In this document: piece after piece, positions 1 to 7,938 of the stretch
Layout of the letters: each line of letters opens with the position of its first letter
Numbering within the stretch: the first letter of the stretch is position 1
Assembly: GCF_004519405.1 (NCBI RefSeq)
Contig: NZ_SGWI01000006.1
Location: 405,649-469,648, forward strand
Source of the DNA: Pseudomonas sp. BCA17
Lineage (GTDB): Bacteria > Pseudomonadota > Gammaproteobacteria > Pseudomonadales > Pseudomonadaceae
DNA length: 64,000 nucleotides
Direction of reading: 5' to 3'
Notes under the pieces: generated by a model
Told to the model about the DNA's origin: nothing
The model's database searches: none
The model's input: only the letters and a program-made list of their open reading frames with translations
Translations under genes and position numbers: made by a program

Positions 1-2
1 AA

Positions 3-1526
3 GTGCTGCTCACCGGTCTGGTGATGGGCGTGGTGGCACTGTGGCTATTTGGCCAGACATTGAACAGCGCGATCGTATTGGGCCTGGGCCTGGCACTGTC
101 CTCCACCGCCTTTGGCCTCCAAAGCCTGGCCGAACGCAAGGAACTCAACCAACCCCACGGGCGCCTGGCCTTTGCGATTCTGCTGTTCCAGGATATTGCC
201 GCCATCCCGCTGATCGCCCTGGTGCCGTTGCTGGCCGGTAGCGACCACCCGACCACCGAAGCCCAGGGCGTGCAACATATGCTGCAAGTCCTCGGCAGCA
301 TCGCCGTGGTGATCATCGGCGGGCGTTACCTGTTGCGGCCGGTGTTTCGCATCGTGGCCAAGACCGGCCTGCGCGAAGTGTCCACCGCCACCGCTTTGCT
401 GGTGGTGATCGGCACCGCCTGGCTGATGGAACTGGTCGGCGTGTCCATGGCTCTCGGCGCATTCCTCGCCGGGTTGCTGCTGGCGGATTCGGAATACCGT
501 CACGAACTGGAATCCCAGATCGAGCCGTTCAAGGGGCTGCTGCTGGGACTGTTTTTCATCAGCGTGGGCATGGGCGCCAACCTCAGCCTGTTGCTCAGTT
601 CACCGCTGGTGGTCATCGGGCTGACCCTCCTGTTGATCGGCTTGAAATTGCCGCTGCTGTACGCCGTCGGGCGGTTGGTGGGCGATCTCAATCGCGAAAG
701 CGCCCTGCGCCTGGGCGTGGTGTTGGCGGCGGGCGGTGAGTTTGCCTTCGTGGTGTTCAAGATCGGCCGCGATCAGGGCCTGTTCGAACCGCACCTGTAC
801 GATGTGCTGGTGCTGACCATCACCCTGTCGATGGCCGTGACACCGCTGCTGCTGTTGGTATGCCCCAAGCTTTTCAAGCCCAAGGTCAAACCGGTGGAAG
901 TGCCGGAGGAATACCGCGCCATCGAAAGCGACGCGCCGCGAGTGGTGATTGCCGGCATGGGCCGCATGGGCCAGATCGTCGCGCGTATCTTGCGGGCGCA
1001 GAACATTTCGTTCATTGCCCTGGACACTTCGGTGGAAACCATCGAACTGACCCGCAGCTTCGGCGGCATGCCGGTGTTCTACGGCGACCCGCAGCGCCCG
1101 GAAATCCTCCACGCGGCCAAGGTCGATCAGGCCGAGTACTTCGTGATCGCCATGGACGACCCGGAGATCAACATCAAGACCGCTGAACTCGTGCGCAATC
1201 TCTACCCGCACATGAAGATCATCGCCCGTGCGCGTAACCGCCAGCACGTGCACCGCTTGGTCGACCTGGACGCCTCGCCGGTGCGCGAGACCTTTTATTC
1301 CAGCCTGGAAATGAGTCGCCGGACCTTGGTGGGCCTAGGTTTGAGCCAGGCCCAGGCCGACGCCCGCATCACCCGCTTCAAAAACCACGACCTGCAATTA
1401 CTCGCCGCCCAACATGCGGTCTACGACGACGCGGCCAAGGTGATGCAAACCGCCCAGGAAGCGCGCGCAGAACTGGCGCGACTGTTTGAGATGGATCGGC
1501 TTGAGGAGGAGTCCGATAAGGTGTAG
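3..1526 (+). CDS. KefB/KefC-type cation:proton antiporter, 5' end missing
   Basis: This is the C-terminal part (507 residues visible) of a monovalent cation:proton antiporter-2 family protein. The family moves K+ out in exchange for H+ across the inner membrane. Residues 1 to about 290 are a run of hydrophobic helices of the Na+/H+ exchanger fold. After a Pro-rich linker, a TrkA-N/RCK NAD-binding domain begins with the Rossmann motif VVIAGMGRMGQ at about residue 312 and runs to about 430. The charged tail ends in EEESDKV. The frame is open to the window edge and there is no start context at position 3, so the true start lies upstream. KefB and KefC proteins of about 600 residues fit best. Whether glutathione adducts gate this one cannot be told from the sequence. 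Confidence 0.85.
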   Translation: MLLTGLVMGVVALWLFGQTLNSAIVLGLGLALSSTAFGLQSLAERKELNQPHGRLAFAILLFQDIAAIPLIALVPLLAGSDHPTTEAQGVQHMLQVLGSIAVVIIGGRYLLRPVFRIVAKTGLREVSTATALLVVIGTAWLMELVGVSMALGAFLAGLLLADSEYRHELESQIEPFKGLLLGLFFISVGMGANLSLLLSSPLVVIGLTLLLIGLKLPLLYAVGRLVGDLNRESALRLGVVLAAGGEFAFVVFKIGRDQGLFEPHLYDVLVLTITLSMAVTPLLLLVCPKLFKPKVKPVEVPEEYRAIESDAPRVVIAGMGRMGQIVARILRAQNISFIALDTSVETIELTRSFGGMPVFYGDPQRPEILHAAKVDQAEYFVIAMDDPEINIKTAELVRNLYPHMKIIARARNRQHVHRLVDLDASPVRETFYSSLEMSRRTLVGLGLSQAQADARITRFKNHDLQLLAAQHAVYDDAAKVMQTAQEARAELARLFEMDRLEEESDKV

Positions 1527-1533
1527 GGCTGTT

Positions 1534-1585
1534 GATGAACGATATTGCGAATTTTCTGACAGAATACGCCGCAATTTCGTTCATC
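1534..1585. promoter_or_regulatory. 16-bp inverted repeat upstream of the small exported protein
   Basis: Arms at 1534-1549 and 1570-1585 are complementary except for one position and enclose a 20-nt loop. The repeat lies 8 nt after the antiporter stop and ends 13 nt before the next start codon, so it directly precedes that gene's ribosome binding site (GGAG). There is no T-tract on the + strand, so it is not a classical intrinsic terminator. It could be an operator or an RNA hairpin in the leader. Function is unknown. Confidence 0.5.
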
Positions 1586-1598
1586 ACTGGAGCGCTTC

Positions 1599-2153
1599 AT
1601 GGCCACTTTCATCAAGACCGCCGCCCTGCTGGCCCTCGCGCTTACCGCCGGCAGCGTATGGGCTGCCGGCAAACCGAACACGCAAACCATCTCGACCTTG
1701 GGCGGCAAATTCACCTTCAGCCTGCCCAAGGCCTACACCGCCGATGCGCTGCCTTCCGGCAAGGCAGAGGATGGCACCGCCGATACCCAGGGCACGTTGT
1801 ACGCCAACGCAACCACGAAAAGTGTAGTGATCGTCGCCGAAACCGTGCGCAATGATGGAGCAACGATCAAGGATAACGACCCGCAATTCCTCGATGGCGC
1901 CGTGGCCGACTTCGTCAAGAGCCAGAGCGCGGCCCTGCCCGACTTCAAGAAGCAGAACGAGAGAAAACTGACGTTCAAGGGCCTGGGCCTGCGTCAAGTG
2001 GACAGCACCGCGACCCAAGGCGGCGGCAAGACTCTGAACTCCACCTTTTTGGGCGGCTCAGGCAGCCATTTGCTGGTGATCCAGGCGATTTCCCGGGCGG
2101 ATGATGCAAAGGGGCACGCCGAACTGGTCAAGCAGATCACCGGCGGCAAATAA
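1599..2153 (+). CDS. small exported protein of unknown function
   Basis: The 184-residue product starts with a clear signal peptide (Lys followed by a hydrophobic run, cleavage near VWA-AG at about residue 24), so it should be periplasmic. A GGAG ribosome binding site lies about 6 nt before the ATG. The mature part contains a small beta-rich domain that looks like the family of small exported Pseudomonas proteins carrying phrases such as GKFTFSLP and AISRADDA. I do not recognise a named domain. It is separated from the antiporter only by the 1534-1585 hairpin and is followed by a REP-like element, so it is probably monocistronic or the last gene of the antiporter transcript. Confidence 0.75.
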   Translation: MATFIKTAALLALALTAGSVWAAGKPNTQTISTLGGKFTFSLPKAYTADALPSGKAEDGTADTQGTLYANATTKSVVIVAETVRNDGATIKDNDPQFLDGAVADFVKSQSAALPDFKKQNERKLTFKGLGLRQVDSTATQGGGKTLNSTFLGGSGSHLLVIQAISRADDAKGHAELVKQITGGK

Positions 2154-2179
2154 CCCGATCGCTCATCAATGAAGAGCCA

Positions 2180-2270
2180 ATGTGCGAGGGGGCCTGCGCC
2201 CGATTGCGCTGTATCAATCGCCTATTCCGGGGCTGATACACCGCAATCGGGAGCAAGCCCCCTCGTACAT
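2180..2270. repeat. REP-like intergenic palindrome
   Basis: Two imperfect complementary arms (about 2180-2216 and 2233-2270) carry GCGAGGGGGC... and ...GCCCCCTCG ends around a short centre. The arms and the GGGAGCAAGC core are of the kind scattered between genes in fluorescent Pseudomonas. It sits between the ends of two convergent genes and may also help end transcription from both sides. Confidence 0.7.
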
Positions 2271-2283
2271 TCTGGGCGTGCGT

Positions 2284-3003
2284 TTATCTCAGGCTTTTCT
2301 CCAGCCAGGCCTTGAGGTCCTGCACTTCCGCCTCGCTCACGGTATGCGGCATGCCCATATACCCGTGAAACTCCGGCTTCAAACCCAAGCCCAGCAACAC
2401 CTCGTTCGCCCGCGTGGCCGAGGTGTACGCCAGCGCCTGATCCAACGTGCCATGGCCAATAAAGATGGCCAACTTATCCAATGCCGCATCCGGTTTCAGC
2501 TCGGCCTTGAGCACCGGCAACACGCTGCCGCTCAACGCCGCGATCCCACGCACCAACGCAGGCTTTCGCAAACCCACCTCGTAGGACATGATCGCGCCCT
2601 GGCTGAACCCAACCAGGAACACCCGATCACTTTGAGTGTGATATTTGGCAGTCGCCTGGGTCACGAAGTCTTCGATCAGCTTGGCGCTGCGTTGCAGGTC
2701 AGCCGTCTCGCCATCGTACTCGCCGTCACCGGGTTTCCTGGCAAACCAGCGATAACCACTGGGATCCACCGGCATCGGCGCACGCACCGACAGGTACGTC
2801 CAGGTGGATGGCAGCGCATCCTTGATGCCGAACAGGTCTTCCTCGTTACTGCCGAAACCATGCAGGAAAATCACCAACGGTTGGTTGCGCGCATCCCCCT
2901 GGGTCTGTTCCAGGTAGGACAGCGGCAAGTCGGTGTGCAAGGTGGAATCGGCCTGAGCAGCGCCGGCCAGCAAAACCAAGGTCAAGGCGAAGAATTTGAA
3001 CAT
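2284..3003 (-). CDS. alpha/beta-hydrolase, carboxylesterase/phospholipase type, exported
   Basis: The protein has a signal peptide (MFKFFALTLVLLAGAAQA) and then an esterase/phospholipase alpha/beta-hydrolase domain of about 220 residues. The oxyanion-loop phrase HGFGSNEEDL, the nucleophile elbow GFSQG, an acidic residue in GHGTLDQ and the late histidine in MPHTVSEAE make a full Ser-Asp-His set. I chose the ATG at 3003 because a GAGGT site lies just upstream and the signal peptide starts there; the reading frame is open 12 nt further. The gene starts 8 nt after the cobF stop, so the two are probably co-transcribed. The substrate is unknown; small ester or lysophospholipid hydrolysis is the family norm. 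Confidence 0.82.
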   Translation of the reverse strand: MFKFFALTLVLLAGAAQADSTLHTDLPLSYLEQTQGDARNQPLVIFLHGFGSNEEDLFGIKDALPSTWTYLSVRAPMPVDPSGYRWFARKPGDGEYDGETADLQRSAKLIEDFVTQATAKYHTQSDRVFLVGFSQGAIMSYEVGLRKPALVRGIAALSGSVLPVLKAELKPDAALDKLAIFIGHGTLDQALAYTSATRANEVLLGLGLKPEFHGYMGMPHTVSEAEVQDLKAWLEKSLR

Positions 3004-3011
3004 GGGTAACC

Positions 3012-3767
3012 TCAAGGTTTGCGCAGCAGATAGGTGTCCATGATCCAGCCATTGGCCAGGCGCCCGGCCTTGCGCACCCGCTCGATGTCTTCAGCCACCT
3101 GCGCCACTTTGCCACTGATGAGGATTTCATCCGGCGTGCCCAGATAGGCGCCCCAGTAAATATCCAGGTCCTGATCGACCACAGTGCGGTAGGAGTCTTC
3201 GGCGTCGAGCATTACCACCAGGGTGTCGGCATCACTCGCCTGCCCTGCCGCCAAACGCCGCCCGGTGGTGATCTCGATGGAACGGCCGATACGGTTCAGG
3301 GGCACTTTGTGCCGGGCCGCCAGGGCTTGCACACTGGTAATGCCGGGGATCACTTCGAATTCAAACGTACAGCGGCCACTGGCAAGGATCGCCTGCAAGA
3401 TACGAATGGTGCTGTCGTACAGCGCAGGGTCGCCCCACGCCAGGAACGCGCCCACCTCGCCGTCGGCCATTTCCTCATTGATCATGCGTTCAAAGGTCGC
3501 CTGCTTGTCGCGGTTCAGGTCCTGCACGGCGGAGGTGTAGTCGACGTCACCGCGCACGCGCTCGGGGCAGTCGGCCTCGACAAAACGGTAGCCCGGGTCG
3601 GTGATGTAGGTCTGGCAGATTTCACGCCGCAGGTCGATCAACTTGTCTTTGCTTTGGCCCTTGTCCATCAGGAAAAACACATCGGTACGGTTGAGCGCCT
3701 TCACGGCCTGCATCGTGATGTAGTCGGGGTTGCCGGCGCCAATGCCGATGATCAGGATGGTTTTCAT
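3012..3767 (-). CDS. cobF: precorrin-6A synthase (deacetylating)
   Basis: CobF methylates C1 of precorrin-5 with S-adenosylmethionine and releases acetic acid, giving precorrin-6A in the aerobic (oxygen-dependent) cobalamin pathway in the cytoplasm. The 251-residue length is normal for the family. The N-terminus IIGIGAGNPDYITMQAVKAL is the glycine-rich loop of the tetrapyrrole methylase fold, and FLAWGDPALYDSTIRIL and VIPGITSVQALAARH are conserved family segments. The rest of the cob genes are not in the window. Its immediate neighbours are an esterase downstream and a histidine phosphatase upstream. Confidence 0.93.
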   Translation of the reverse strand: MKTILIIGIGAGNPDYITMQAVKALNRTDVFFLMDKGQSKDKLIDLRREICQTYITDPGYRFVEADCPERVRGDVDYTSAVQDLNRDKQATFERMINEEMADGEVGAFLAWGDPALYDSTIRILQAILASGRCTFEFEVIPGITSVQALAARHKVPLNRIGRSIEITTGRRLAAGQASDADTLVVMLDAEDSYRTVVDQDLDIYWGAYLGTPDEILISGKVAQVAEDIERVRKAGRLANGWIMDTYLLRKP

Positions 3768-3812
3768 GGGGTGCTCTCAGTGCGGGGCGTGGATTTTGCC
3801 ATGTTCGCGGGG

Positions 3813-4367
3813 TCAGGCGTGAGTTTCCAGGCGCAGGCGCCATACGGTGTTGAAGCGCAGCTCAGTGGTGGACAGCGGCTCCACGTCGATCCGGTAGAAC
3901 ATCGAAAGCGGCAGCTGCATGACGTACAACAGGGCAGCGCGGATCACAAACGGATGGGTGACAGCCACCACATGGCCGGGTTGGGGTTCGAGGGATTTCA
4001 TCCACCGCCCCACTCGCGTACAAATCTGCTCCACTGACTCGCCGCCGTGAGGCGCGCTGTGGCTGTCGGTCGTCCATTCCAGCAGCAGCTCGCTATCGAG
4101 CTGGCCGATGTCCTGTCCTTTCCAACAACCTACGTCACCATCGCGCAAGGCGTGTTCGATGTGCGGGTCAGCGCCGAACAAGCCGGCAGTCTGCCGGGTT
4201 CTAGCCTCCGGCCCGCATAACAAGCGCATTTTCTTCGGGTAGCGGCCGCTCAGGGATTGCGCTGCAGCTTGCCAATCCATTGCGACAGATTCGTCATCGG
4301 GGAACCTGCCCTGCTTTTGAAAGGGCGTCAGGGCATGGCAGATCAGTGTCAGACGGGTGGCCTGCAT
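3813..4367 (-). CDS. histidine phosphatase superfamily protein with an altered RHG motif
   Basis: The 184-residue protein has the layout of the branch-1 phosphoglycerate-mutase-like phosphatases: an N-terminal strand with the catalytic histidine, a central helical insert, and a second histidine in VVAVTHPFVIRAAL. The usual RHG/RHA motif at the start reads LTLICHALT here, so the first catalytic arginine is a cysteine while the histidine is kept. The gene lies 45 nt upstream of cobF on the same strand, which would fit a CobC-like alpha-ribazole phosphatase, but the motif change makes that uncertain. I start at the ATG at 4367; the frame extends to a TTG at 4382 with no ribosome binding site. 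Confidence 0.7.
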   Translation of the reverse strand: MQATRLTLICHALTPFQKQGRFPDDESVAMDWQAAAQSLSGRYPKKMRLLCGPEARTRQTAGLFGADPHIEHALRDGDVGCWKGQDIGQLDSELLLEWTTDSHSAPHGGESVEQICTRVGRWMKSLEPQPGHVVAVTHPFVIRAALLYVMQLPLSMFYRIDVEPLSTTELRFNTVWRLRLETHA

Positions 4368-4489
4368 CGTAAAGGGCTTCAACTCGGAGGATCAGGCGGT
4401 CAAGACTGGCGCAGTTATGTCTATTGCGCAACGCTGGGCGGCTTTGGGGGGGGGCAGCGCTGGATATGGGTGTGGTGTGGTGTGGGTGT

Positions 4490-4765
4490 ATATCCGTTAT
4501 TTGGGCCACGGCCGCTGATGGTTCCGCTCTTACAGCGGGTCACTTTTGGTGGGACCCAAAAGTAACCAAAAGGTCCTTGCCCCACCACTCGGTGCCTCGC
4601 CTGGGCTCGGCATGCCCTCACTCCGGCTTGAATCCGTGGGCCGCCGTCATGGGCCATCCCTGGCCCAGGACGGCTAACCCGGCGTCCTGCCGGGTTACCC
4701 ACGGATTCAAGCCTGCGTTCGGCCAGCGTGGTTTTATGGGGCGCTTAAGATCAAGATCAAAAGCC
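4490..4765 (+). repeat. long dispersed repeat, copy A
   Basis: The copy begins at ATATCCGTT, passes through GGTTCCGCTCTTACAGCGG and ends near GCTTAAGATCAAGATC. The same arrangement recurs at 15067-15345 and, inverted, at 32820-33100, with a shorter inverted relative at 15440-15600. It contains a long hairpin whose arms are 4625-4640 and 4698-4713. No protein is convincing here; the open frames across it are shared by all copies only because the DNA is shared. Apart from this repeat and the tandem repeat next to it, I see nothing between the phosphatase and the LysR gene. Confidence 0.85.
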
Positions 4766-4814
4766 AGATCAAGAGCAGATCAGGAGCAGATCAGGAGCAG
4801 ATCAGGAGCAGATC
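4766..4814 (+). repeat. 11-bp tandem repeat (AGATCAGGAGC)
   Basis: Four full units and the beginning of a fifth run head to tail. The first unit differs by one base (AAGAGC for AGGAGC). It abuts the end of the long dispersed repeat and lies about 22 bp from the 3' end of the LysR gene. This is the kind of tract that varies in copy number between strains. Confidence 0.8.
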
Positions 4815-4836
4815 GGTATCTCCCTGATGGAATCGG

Positions 4837-5814
4837 TCAATCAAACCACTCTCGCCGCCCCTCAAACGTTCCTTCAATCAGCGCTATGATCATCTGCACG
4901 GCTTCAGCATCCTGGGCTTGCGCATTCACCGCCAACCACACCTGGCGCTGCATGCTCTCGGTCACCAATCCCGGCAGCCCCACCAGGCCTCGGTCAAAAC
5001 TTCCCATGTAGTGCGGCAACAGCCCAATGCACGCGCCACAACGGATCATCTCCAGCATCAACGAATAGGCCTGCACCTGCACCACGGACGCCTGGCGTTC
5101 TTCAATCACCCTGTTCCAGGGCTGCAAGGCGTCGACCTGCGTATCCGGTTGCCACTGCACCAGCATGTAGTCATCCAGATCTTCCACACTGTCCGGGCGC
5201 GTCGTCAGCCGTGAATAGCGCTTGGCGATATGCGGCAAGTACTGCAAAACCGCCAGGCGCCGAGGGGCTTCGGTCGCAAAGCTTGGACCGGGCGCGGGGC
5301 CGTCGGCGTCCGACAGCCACACCACCACATCTGCATTCACCGACTGCAGGGCCAATGGGCTGTCGATGGAAATAATCTGCAGACGCACGCTGGCGTTACG
5401 GCGCAGCAAGGCGATCAGGTCGCGACCGAGGATGTCATGCAGGATCGGCTCGGCCACGGCCAGGCGGATCAGTGGTTGTTCGGCCACCGGCACGCGCCGC
5501 GCGTGGGCCAGGTTTATCAACCGCGCCTGCAGGAGCAGGCCGTCACGGCTGAGCACCAAGCCGTTGCCCTGATAGCTGAACAAGGCATGCCGCACGTGTT
5601 CTTCCAGCTGCATCAGGCGCTTGCGCAACAGTGTCACCTTGATGTTCAAACTGCGTGCCGCCTGCATGAAACAACCGCAACGCGCGCTCACCAGGAAGTA
5701 ACGCGCCACCTCCGGTTCAATCTCATCGGCCAGTGCCAGCCAGGCACTGCGCGGCTCGTTCGACGCGTGATAAGCGGCGGCCCCCTGGGGGCCGGAAGGT
5801 TCCAGATATGCCAT
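4837..5814 (-). CDS. LysR-family transcriptional regulator of the Pdt locus (PA0701-like)
   Basis: The 325-residue protein has a winged helix-turn-helix at about residues 35-95 (VARYFLVSARCGCFMQAARSLNIK..LLRKRLMQLEEHV), preceded by an unusual 30-residue extension, and a periplasmic-binding-like effector domain at about 115-315. A GGGAG site lies just upstream of the ATG. It is the last gene of the leftward exbB-exbD-tonB-porin-ppiase run and lies 51 nt after the PPIase stop. Its place matches PA0701 in P. aeruginosa. The helix-turn-helix diverges from standard LysR sequences, so DNA binding is inferred from the fold pattern. The ligand is unknown. Confidence 0.82.
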   Translation of the reverse strand: MAYLEPSGPQGAAAYHASNEPRSAWLALADEIEPEVARYFLVSARCGCFMQAARSLNIKVTLLRKRLMQLEEHVRHALFSYQGNGLVLSRDGLLLQARLINLAHARRVPVAEQPLIRLAVAEPILHDILGRDLIALLRRNASVRLQIISIDSPLALQSVNADVVVWLSDADGPAPGPSFATEAPRRLAVLQYLPHIAKRYSRLTTRPDSVEDLDDYMLVQWQPDTQVDALQPWNRVIEERQASVVQVQAYSLMLEMIRCGACIGLLPHYMGSFDRGLVGLPGLVTESMQRQVWLAVNAQAQDAEAVQMIIALIEGTFEGRREWFD

Positions 5815-5865
5815 GGGTGACTCCCTGTCTCGTAGGTCTATGCATCCAATGCGTGCTTTCGCGGG

Positions 5866-6798
5866 TTACTCCAGCACCTTATTCAACTCGGCGCCGTCGA
5901 TGCTCAAGGTGGCGGTATTGAGCATGCCTTCCAGGTAGGCCTTGGCGATCTGCTCCTGACGCTGGGCGCGCAAGGCTTGGGTAAGGCGCTCGCGCAGTTC
6001 ATCCAGGGTCGCAGTGCGCGCCGGTTCCTGGGCGGTAAGCTTGAGCACATGGAAGCCCGCCGCACTCTGCACCGCATCCGATACCGCGCCAACCTTGAGG
6101 CGCGAGACCGCACCACGCACCTCGGGCACCAGTTGCTGCAAGGGTTGCAACCCAGAATCACCGCCCTGCTGCGCCGTGCCCGGGTCTTGGGAAAACTGCG
6201 TGGCCAAGGCGGCAAATTCACCCGGAGCGGCCTGGGCCTTGCGACTCAGCTCCTGAGCCTGGCGACGCACGCCGTCAACGCTCTGCGGGTCATTCACGGC
6301 AAGGAAAATCTGGCTGACCCGATACAACGGCGGCGTCAACCACTGGGCCTTGCCATTGTCATAGGCCTGTTGCAATTCAGCCGCGCTGGGGTAATCGGCC
6401 GGCACCTGGCTGACCGAGAGCATGTAGTCACGAAACACGATCTGCTCGGTGGCGGCGCGGGTCTGCTGCTCCACTTCCGGGCGCTGGCGCCAGCCTTGGG
6501 CGTCGGCCTGTTCGAGCACCGCTTTTTGCGTCAGGCGCGAACGAATCCAGGCTTCCAGCGCGCCACGGTTGCCGCGCAGTTGCTCGCGAGTTTCGGCGGG
6601 CAGGCTGGCCAATACGCGTTGCAGTTCAGGCAGGTCGATCTGCTGATTGCCCAGGCGCGCTACCGCAGGTCCCGTGTGCTCTGACTTCAGCGGTTGCTGA
6701 GCGGCGACCGGGTCAGTGCCCGGTCGCAGGCTCAAGCCTACCGCCACGACCAGCAAGGTCAGCGCACCCGCGCCGACGAGCAGGGTTGGCTTCTTCAC
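5866..6798 (-). CDS. membrane-anchored periplasmic peptidyl-prolyl isomerase (PpiC/SurA type)
   Basis: The product (310 residues) begins with one hydrophobic segment at about residues 5-25, a signal anchor, followed by a helical chaperone-like region and a parvulin rotamase domain at about 160-260 (YRVSQIFLAVND, GDSGLQPLQQLVPEV, SAAGFHVLKL). I chose the GTG start at 6798 because it overlaps the stop of the upstream YbjN gene and starts the hydrophobic segment; the open frame extends 114 nt upstream with no signal peptide. Lying in the pdt/TonB operon, it may fold or guide the giant exoprotein or the porin in the periplasm; that is inference. The matching P. aeruginosa gene is PA0699. Confidence 0.85.
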   Translation of the reverse strand: MKKPTLLVGAGALTLLVVAVGLSLRPGTDPVAAQQPLKSEHTGPAVARLGNQQIDLPELQRVLASLPAETREQLRGNRGALEAWIRSRLTQKAVLEQADAQGWRQRPEVEQQTRAATEQIVFRDYMLSVSQVPADYPSAAELQQAYDNGKAQWLTPPLYRVSQIFLAVNDPQSVDGVRRQAQELSRKAQAAPGEFAALATQFSQDPGTAQQGGDSGLQPLQQLVPEVRGAVSRLKVGAVSDAVQSAAGFHVLKLTAQEPARTATLDELRERLTQALRAQRQEQIAKAYLEGMLNTATLSIDGAELNKVLE

Positions 6799-7274
6799 AG
6801 GACAGGCGCCTCCTCGTCCATCGGCACCGCAGCAGCCTGAGCTTGCAATTGCGCCGATTGCTGGCTGTAGTCGCGCAGGTACACGATAAACTCCTGCAGC
6901 AGGCGGTCCCACAATTCCAACTGGCTGCGCAGATGCGTGACACCGACACCGGCCACCACCACATCCATTTCCATCAGCAGAAACTCACCCTGCAACGACA
7001 GCCGCGCAAAGCGCCGCGAGGCGTTCCACACCTGGGCCAAGCCTTGCGGCAACTCACCCTGCACACGCAGCGCGCAGCTGTAAGTGAAGTCCATGTAGTT
7101 GCCCTGCTCTGCCGCCGGGTTGCCGAAACGCACGGCGAAGCCGATGCCCTGGCTGGCGCTGAGCAGTTGCACGATGCCGTTCTGCTCGCTCTGGTTAACG
7201 CGGTAGCCGGCTTCCTGCAGCAGCTCGGTCAGGCTTTGCGGGGTGACGCTGGAGATCAGTCGAACATCGCTCAT
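6795..7274 (-). CDS. YbjN-domain protein
   Basis: The 159-residue protein lacks a signal peptide and has the YbjN fold seen in type III chaperone-like proteins: a short N-terminal helix (SLTELLQEAGYRVN), a beta-sheet region with the aromatic YMDFTYSCALRV strand, and a C-terminal helix pair (RSQLELWDRLLQEFIVYLRDY). A GGAAGAG site supports the ATG at 7274. Its stop overlaps the GTG of the PPIase gene, so translation is coupled. It probably works as a cytoplasmic chaperone or regulator for another product of this operon, but no partner can be read from the sequence. Confidence 0.75.
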   Translation of the reverse strand: MSDVRLISSVTPQSLTELLQEAGYRVNQSEQNGIVQLLSASQGIGFAVRFGNPAAEQGNYMDFTYSCALRVQGELPQGLAQVWNASRRFARLSLQGEFLLMEMDVVVAGVGVTHLRSQLELWDRLLQEFIVYLRDYSQQSAQLQAQAAAVPMDEEAPVL

Positions 7275-7293
7275 AGTGTCTCTTCCTTGTTGA

Positions 7294-7920
7294 TCATGGA
7301 TTAAGCGCGGTGTGCGGAGCATCAAACCGATTGAGGTACAGGTCATCGCCAAAACCCTGGGCGAGTTCCTCGAACTTCACCCGTGCGCCACTGGCAAAGG
7401 GTTGGCGAATGCTCATCACCTCGGCCACATCGATTTTTTCGTAGGCGGCCAGGATCTGCCGGGCCACGCCGTACATCTGTTGATTCTTGGCTGAACATTG
7501 CTGCACTTGTGTGTCACGTTCCGTCAATTGCGCCTGCAAGCGGGCACGTTCGGTCTCTTTGCCCTTGGCCAGGACCAGCAGGTCGTCATACGCTTTCTTG
7601 AACTTGCCGATCTGTTCATTGCTCGCAGCCACCTGGGCTTGGGCCTGGCTATGCAGACTCTGCTGCTGGCCGGCCAGTTGCTCGGCCACACCGCGGGCCT
7701 TTTCCAGTTCGGCAGTCAATTGCTTGATCTGCGCCTGCGCTTGCTTGGCCTGCGCCTCGGCGGCCAGCCGTGCGGCACTGGCCTGGGCCTGCTCGCTTTG
7801 CAGTGCCTGCAACTGCTGGGTGGTGCTGCGCAATTGCGTCCGCAGGCGCTCCTCCATGCCCTCGGCCGAAGCGCCCGTGGCAACCAACAGCAGCAACAGC
7901 CCGCCTATTCGCATGTTCAT
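7294..7920 (-). CDS. exported coiled-coil protein of the Pdt locus
   Basis: A signal peptide (MNMRIGGLLLLLVATGASA) is followed by about 120 residues of Ala/Gln/Leu-rich heptad sequence (residues 25-145) that should form a long periplasmic coiled coil. A small C-terminal domain follows (residues 150-208, with QMYGVARQILAAYEKID and the basic-acidic end). It lies between the porin and YbjN genes with short gaps, in the position of PA0697. Nothing indicates an enzyme. A structural or tethering role between membranes is possible, by analogy with other periplasmic coiled coils near TonB systems. Confidence 0.7.
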   Translation of the reverse strand: MNMRIGGLLLLLVATGASAEGMEERLRTQLRSTTQQLQALQSEQAQASAARLAAEAQAKQAQAQIKQLTAELEKARGVAEQLAGQQQSLHSQAQAQVAASNEQIGKFKKAYDDLLVLAKGKETERARLQAQLTERDTQVQQCSAKNQQMYGVARQILAAYEKIDVAEVMSIRQPFASGARVKFEELAQGFGDDLYLNRFDAPHTALNP

Positions 7921-7938
7921 GTGGCATCCCCCTGCGCA

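Noticed and set aside
4424..5011. 195-codon frame in and beyond the long repeat
   Set aside because: Its coding part is the repeat itself, also seen at 15030-15452 and 32662-33117, and it runs into the LysR gene from the opposite strand.
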